This document shows positions 43,375 to 47,467 of a DNA stretch of 47,467 nucleotides, in pieces (within the stretch, counting starts at the first letter, position 1; every line of letters starts with the position of its first letter). The position numbers were made by a program, and so were the translations under genes. The stretch is taken from assembly GCA_018242545.1 (NCBI GenBank), contig JAFEBT010000006.1, positions 1-47,467 of the forward strand, read 5' to 3'. Under the pieces are notes generated by a model. The model was given only the letters and a program-made list of their open reading frames with translations. It was not told the DNA's origin and searched no databases. The DNA is from Pseudomonadota bacterium (GTDB lineage: Bacteria > Pseudomonadota > Alphaproteobacteria > 16-39-46).

Positions 43375-46300
43375 GTGAGCCTTCCTGAATTTTGTATCCG
43401 CCGCCCTGTTTTTTCAACTGTGATGATGATCATTATCATATTGGTTGGAATGGTCTCTTATTCGTATTTAACAGTGCGCCAATACCCTCAAGTGGAAAAA
43501 CCAGTTGTGAGCGTACGGACAACCTATGAAGGCGCAAGTCCTGAGATTATAGAAGCTCAGGTTACAAAAATCTTAGAAGGCGCACTTGCAGGGGTTGAGG
43601 GGTTGGATACCATGACTTCTGTGAGTGAGCAAGAGTCAAGCCGTATCGATCTTCATTTTAAGCCAGATCGGACGCTTGATAGTGCAGCAAGTGATGTGCG
43701 GGATCGTATTGGGCGTGTAGCGGCACGTCTTCCCAAAGAAGCCGATAATCCCATTGTTAAGAAAACGGACTCTGACGCAGAGCCTATCATCTATTTGGCC
43801 CTAACAAGTGATGTGATGTCGCCTGCAGAGATGTATGATTTTGCAGACCGTGATACAAAAGATAAAATTGAAGCTTTAACAGGTGTTGCAAGTGTTGAGC
43901 TCTATGGAGCTTCAGCCTATGTGATGCATATTTGGCTTAATCCAGAAAAATTAGCCGCTTATCAATTAACCGCTAATGATGTGACAGAAGCCCTTGTTCA
44001 ACAGAACGTTGAAATTCCTGCAGGACGTATGATCAGTAAGGATCGGGAATTTCAAGTGACGACATCCGCAAATTTAAAGACAGAAGAAGATTTTAATAAT
44101 CTGGTTTTAACTGAGGCAAAAGGATATCTTGTCCGCCTTAAGGATGTAGGGCATGCGGAATTTTCTCCTTATGATGATCGATCTTATGTTTCTTTAAATG
44201 GAAAACAAGCGGTTGCGATTGAAATTGTTAAAAAATCAACGGCAAATCCTCTGGATCTTGCGAAAGATCTTCTAAAAAGATTGCCTGAAATCCAGAAATC
44301 TCTTCCAAAAGACCTTAAAATTGAAGTGGCTTATGATAAAACGCTTTATATCCAAAGTTCAATCGATGCGGTTTATCGAACAATTTGGGAAGCAACGGCA
44401 TTTGTGATCGTCGTGGTTTTCTTATTTTTGTGGTCGGGCCGGGGGGCTCTTATTCCCCTCATTACAATTCCTGTCTCTCTCATTGGAACCTTCTCTTTAA
44501 TGTATGTTTTTGGGTTTAGTATTAACGTATTGACGCTTCTTGCCTTGGTTCTTGCCATTGGTCTTGTTGTGGATGATGCCATTGTGATGCTCGAGAATAT
44601 TTATCGACATATTGAAGAAGGAGCATCTCCATTTGAAGCAGCTGTTAAAGGAAGTAAAGAAATTACTTTTGCCATTGTTGCAATGACATTAACGCTTGCA
44701 GCTGTGTATGCCCCAATTGCGCTTTCTCAAGGCATGATTGGAAAAATCTTTACAGAGTTTGCGCTGACTTTGGCGGGATCTGTTTTAATTTCGGGATTTG
44801 TCGCTTTGACGCTTTCTCCAATGATGTGTGCTCGTTTCTTGCGACGTTCAGGGGAAAATAAGGGAGGAGCAAGAGTTCTGACTAAAAAAACTTATAATTC
44901 TTCCCTTTTAAATTGGTTTTTAGGAGAGGTTCCTCCAAATGTACGTGTTTTAAATTGGATTGATGAGGCTTATGCAAAGACTTTAAAACATGTTTTGAAA
45001 TTAAAAATTTGGACTGTAAGCATTGCGATTCTAATTGGAATTTTAGGAGGTCTTCTTGGTCTTTATGGATTAAAAAGCGAGCTTGTTCCTGTGGATGATA
45101 AGGGAATTGTTTACGGTAAAGGGGAAGGGCCTCAAAGCTCAACTTTGAAATATGTTCTTCCCTATGTCAATGAAATGGATAAAATCTTTAATAATCTACC
45201 GGAGGTGGAGAAACAGTTAACGGTTGTGACGATTCCGACAATTGTATCTTATAACTTATTGAAGCCTTGGGAAAAAAGGAAACGTACAGTTCCAGAAATT
45301 ATGGCATCTATTAAACCTCTCCTGATGAATATTACAGGAATTTATGCTTGGCCAAGCGCAGGGGCTTCTTTTTTTGGAGGCGGTGGTGCAAATTCAGAGG
45401 CTTTAAACTTTGTGATTCAAACAACGCGTTCTTATGATGATCTCATTGAAGTTGCAAAATTAATACAATCTCTTATTCAGCGTAATCCTGGGATTGGACG
45501 TGTTCAAGCAGATATTGGGAATGATGCGATTGAGTATTTTATTGATGTGGATCGTAATAAAGCTGCAGCGCTTGGCATTACAGAAGATGTGATTGCAAAA
45601 ACATTAGACTCCTTGGTCTCAGGACGTGTTGTGACAAAGCTCAAGAAAGAAGGACAACAATATGATGTTCGGGCTCAGCTTGTTGAGCATTCGCGCAAGA
45701 ATCCTTATGATTTAAATGGTGTTTATCTTAAATCAAAGGTTGGACAAGCCTCCCAAATGGTCCCACTTTCTACATTTGTAGATGTTAAAACACGGTCTGT
45801 TCCTGTTGAAATCAACCATTTTAATCAGCTAAAATCGATTACCATTAGTGCTGAACTCAATAATGGTTTTAGCTTAGGAGAAGCCATTTCCTTTTTAGAA
45901 ACCGTGAAAGAAAGAGTTTTGCCTGAAGGTTTTCAAACTGACTTTTCAGGAGAAACACGGCGATTTATTGAATCTAAAAATACGATCTATCTTATTTTTG
46001 GGCTCGCCCTTGCTTTTATCTTTTTGGTTATGGCTGCTCAATTTGAAAGCTTTGTTGATCCTTTTGTGATTATGTTTAGCGTTCCTCTTTCCCTTGCAGG
46101 AGCCATATTAGCCCTTTGGTTTGCGGGCGGAACTTTAAATATATTCAGCCAAATTGGGCTTGTGACACTTATTGGACTTATTACCAAACATGGGATTCTC
46201 ATTGTCGATTTTGCGAATAAGTTAAGGGCACGAGGACGTTCGATTTCAGAAGCTATTTTAGAGGCCTCTCGTCTTAGATTGCGTCCTATTCTTATGACAA

Positions 46301-46491
46301 CAGCTGCAATGGTGCTCGGAGCCGTTCCTCTAACATTTGCGTCTGGAGCAGGAGCATTAGGACGTCAGCAGATTGGATGGGTTATTGTCGGTGGGATGGT
46401 TTTTGGAACACTTTTAACACTTTTCGTGGTGCCTGTTATATATACTTTATTTACGCCAAAAGTTTATAAAAACGTGGATGATTCCTTTTAA
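43375..46491 (+). CDS. RND multidrug efflux permease (AcrB/HAE1-like)
   Basis: The 1,038-residue inner-membrane proton antiporter has the usual 12-TM plan. TM1 begins at FCIRRPVFSTVMMIIIILVG; two large periplasmic loops follow. TM4 has the proton-relay Asp400-Asp401 in GLVVDDAIVMLENIY, and TM10 carries the Lys of LITKHGILIVDFANKL. The final segment MVFGTLLTLFVVPVIYTLF is also as expected. It starts with GTG at 43375. The operon holds no TolC-type outer-membrane gene, so the pump must borrow one encoded elsewhere. Substrates are unknown. proC follows after 29 bp. Confidence 0.95.
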   Translation: MSLPEFCIRRPVFSTVMMIIIILVGMVSYSYLTVRQYPQVEKPVVSVRTTYEGASPEIIEAQVTKILEGALAGVEGLDTMTSVSEQESSRIDLHFKPDRTLDSAASDVRDRIGRVAARLPKEADNPIVKKTDSDAEPIIYLALTSDVMSPAEMYDFADRDTKDKIEALTGVASVELYGASAYVMHIWLNPEKLAAYQLTANDVTEALVQQNVEIPAGRMISKDREFQVTTSANLKTEEDFNNLVLTEAKGYLVRLKDVGHAEFSPYDDRSYVSLNGKQAVAIEIVKKSTANPLDLAKDLLKRLPEIQKSLPKDLKIEVAYDKTLYIQSSIDAVYRTIWEATAFVIVVVFLFLWSGRGALIPLITIPVSLIGTFSLMYVFGFSINVLTLLALVLAIGLVVDDAIVMLENIYRHIEEGASPFEAAVKGSKEITFAIVAMTLTLAAVYAPIALSQGMIGKIFTEFALTLAGSVLISGFVALTLSPMMCARFLRRSGENKGGARVLTKKTYNSSLLNWFLGEVPPNVRVLNWIDEAYAKTLKHVLKLKIWTVSIAILIGILGGLLGLYGLKSELVPVDDKGIVYGKGEGPQSSTLKYVLPYVNEMDKIFNNLPEVEKQLTVVTIPTIVSYNLLKPWEKRKRTVPEIMASIKPLLMNITGIYAWPSAGASFFGGGGANSEALNFVIQTTRSYDDLIEVAKLIQSLIQRNPGIGRVQADIGNDAIEYFIDVDRNKAAALGITEDVIAKTLDSLVSGRVVTKLKKEGQQYDVRAQLVEHSRKNPYDLNGVYLKSKVGQASQMVPLSTFVDVKTRSVPVEINHFNQLKSITISAELNNGFSLGEAISFLETVKERVLPEGFQTDFSGETRRFIESKNTIYLIFGLALAFIFLVMAAQFESFVDPFVIMFSVPLSLAGAILALWFAGGTLNIFSQIGLVTLIGLITKHGILIVDFANKLRARGRSISEAILEASRLRLRPILMTTAAMVLGAVPLTFASGAGALGRQQIGWVIVGGMVFGTLLTLFVVPVIYTLFTPKVYKNVDDSF

Positions 46492-46520
46492 ATTCAGTAT
46501 GGAGTTTTAAGGGTTGAAAT

Positions 46521-47306
46521 ATGAAAATACTCCTTATTGGATGTGGAAATTTAGGGCGTGCTCTTCTCACTGCGTGGATGCCTGATCAAAAAAAATATAA
46601 GATTCTTGTTATTCAACCCAGTCTTTCGGCTCAAGCACTCTTTCCCTCTTTTCATTTTGTAAGAAATGCTTCTGAGATACCAATAGATTTTAATCCAGAC
46701 AGCGTTATCATCGCCATTAAACCCCAACAATTTCAAGAAGCTTTCCCTCTATATTCTTTGTATCTAAGGACATCTCTTGTTATTTCTTTTGCTGCAGGCA
46801 TTTCTATTGCATGTTTAAAAACATATTTTGAAAATAATAATAGATGTATACGAGTCATGCCAAACGTTGCCATGAAGGTTGGAAAAAGTGTGAATTTAGT
46901 TTATGCAGATCCTTCCCTCCCTCAGAAAGATCGAGCTTTAGCAGAGGACATCTTAAATGTGACAGGTTCTTTTTTTTGGCTCAAAGCAGAATCTTTAATT
47001 GAAGCTTTAACACCAATTTCTGCATCAGGCCCTGCTTATTTTTATATGCTTTCAAATATTTTGGTTCAATTGGCAACGGAAAATGGGCTCGAAGAGAGTT
47101 TTGCTCGGGAACTTGTCCAAAAAACTTTTTTAGGAAGTGCTCTTTTAACCTCTCCTCCTTACAACTTTACAGAAATGATTTCTTCTGTTGCAAGTAAAGG
47201 GGGTGTAACTGAAGCGGCCCTTAAGGCGCTTACTCCAGACTTTTCGGATCTTATGGAAAAAGCCTATGAAGCAGCAGCGACTAAATTGAAGACTTTAGGA
47301 AAATAA
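46521..47306 (+). CDS. proC: Pyrroline-5-carboxylate reductase ProC
   Basis: ProC reduces pyrroline-5-carboxylate to proline with NADPH. The 261-residue product has the N-terminal nucleotide site KILLIGCGNLGRALLTAW (2-19), AIKPQQFQ, VIRVMPNVAM in the form CIRVMPNVAMKVGKS, and the C-terminal ITASGPAYFY-type segment SASGPAYFYMLSNILVQLA followed by SSVASKGGVTEAAL. This is the full P5CR pattern. The gene lies immediately after the RND pump and may share its transcript, a link with no functional meaning that can be seen. Confidence 0.95.
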   Translation: MKILLIGCGNLGRALLTAWMPDQKKYKILVIQPSLSAQALFPSFHFVRNASEIPIDFNPDSVIIAIKPQQFQEAFPLYSLYLRTSLVISFAAGISIACLKTYFENNNRCIRVMPNVAMKVGKSVNLVYADPSLPQKDRALAEDILNVTGSFFWLKAESLIEALTPISASGPAYFYMLSNILVQLATENGLEESFARELVQKTFLGSALLTSPPYNFTEMISSVASKGGVTEAALKALTPDFSDLMEKAYEAAATKLKTLGK

Positions 47307-47407
47307 AGAAAGGACTGTGCCGATAAACAGAGATAGAGAGTAGCTTGAAAGAATAAGAAAGTTGAGACACTTAAATGGACATCTTTCTAGTTTGTGTGGA
47401 CAAAAAA

Positions 47408-47467
47408 TTAACGAAGCCAGATGAAGGTACCAACAAAATATAAAAAGCCTAAGAAAGTGACGGCGCA
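47408..47467 (-). CDS. 3' end of a minus-strand gene with a hydrophobic C-terminus (partial)
   Basis: Read from 47467 on the minus strand, twenty codons give CAVTFLGFLYFVGTFIWLR and then TAA at 47408-47410. The sequence is hydrophobic and looks like the last membrane segment of a transporter or other integral protein. The frame starts outside the window, so only the tail is visible and the family is not identified. It converges with proC across about 100 bp in which no clear terminator is seen. Confidence 0.35.
   Translation of the reverse strand, partial: CAVTFLGFLYFVGTFIWLR

Overview
The window looks like the chromosome of a low-GC, probably host-associated alphaproteobacterium, possibly of the Holosporales/Rickettsiales type. 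This rests on AT-rich DNA, a groES-groEL operon with a CIRCE operator, alphaproteobacterial-looking housekeeping genes (TsaD, MnmA, Smr, ProC, an RND pump), decaying autotransporter genes and an insertion sequence. Only protein and motif recognition was possible, so the taxonomy is an inference.
Layout. 1-1457 is a decaying surface-protein region: the 5' end of an IS5-like element (1-~306) has cut off an autotransporter barrel gene, next to a Ser/Thr/Pro-rich secreted-protein gene whose start is put out of frame at an A7 run. 1755-6380 is housekeeping: tsaD, CIRCE-controlled groES-groEL, a bidirectional terminator, mnmA and tRNA-Ser(GCT). 6665-37845 is a surface-glycan locus of about 31 kb, all on the minus strand and read from right to left. 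It is bracketed by two paralogous GT4 glycosyltransferases. Near its right end lie a MarR-like EPS regulator and an RfaH/NusG-like antiterminator. These are followed by a HEPN-nucleotidyltransferase cassette lying between two diverged copies of the antiterminator gene's 3' end, an ABC flippase, and a pseudaminic-acid pathway (PseB, C, F, G, I). A 10-formyl-THF sugar formyltransferase stands where the PseH acetyltransferase would be expected. Next come a frameshifted methyltransferase, another methyltransferase, WbqC, a PIG-L deacetylase and a large surface-carbohydrate protein. A tightly overlapping six-gene set follows: HpaI-type aldolase, KdsB-like CMP-transferase, 2-hydroxyacid dehydrogenase, epimerase, HAD phosphatase and lactonase-like protein. 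The left third adds an SGNH esterase, a TylF-type methyltransferase, a second large surface-carbohydrate protein, a HisC-like aminotransferase, epimerases including UDP-xylose synthase, methyltransferases and a GT2. 37889-40702 holds a class I glutamine amidotransferase, a MazF/RHH toxin-antitoxin pair, a cyclase-family hydrolase and an Smr protein. 40786-47306 runs on the plus strand: LD-carboxypeptidase, an RND efflux adaptor and pump, and ProC. The last 60 bases are the 3' end of a minus-strand membrane-protein-like gene.
How the genes work together. The glycan locus probably makes a polysaccharide or glycoprotein glycan carrying a 7-N-formyl pseudaminic acid and UDP-xylose-derived xylose. 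It may also carry a second CMP-activated 2-keto sugar acid made by an unusual aldolase route. The ABC exporter would move the lipid-linked product, and the antiterminator would let polymerase read the long operon. The most novel-looking parts are the aldolase/CMP-transferase/dehydrogenase six-gene set, the formyltransferase replacing PseH, and the HEPN-MNT-MNT cassette lying between repeated antiterminator gene ends.
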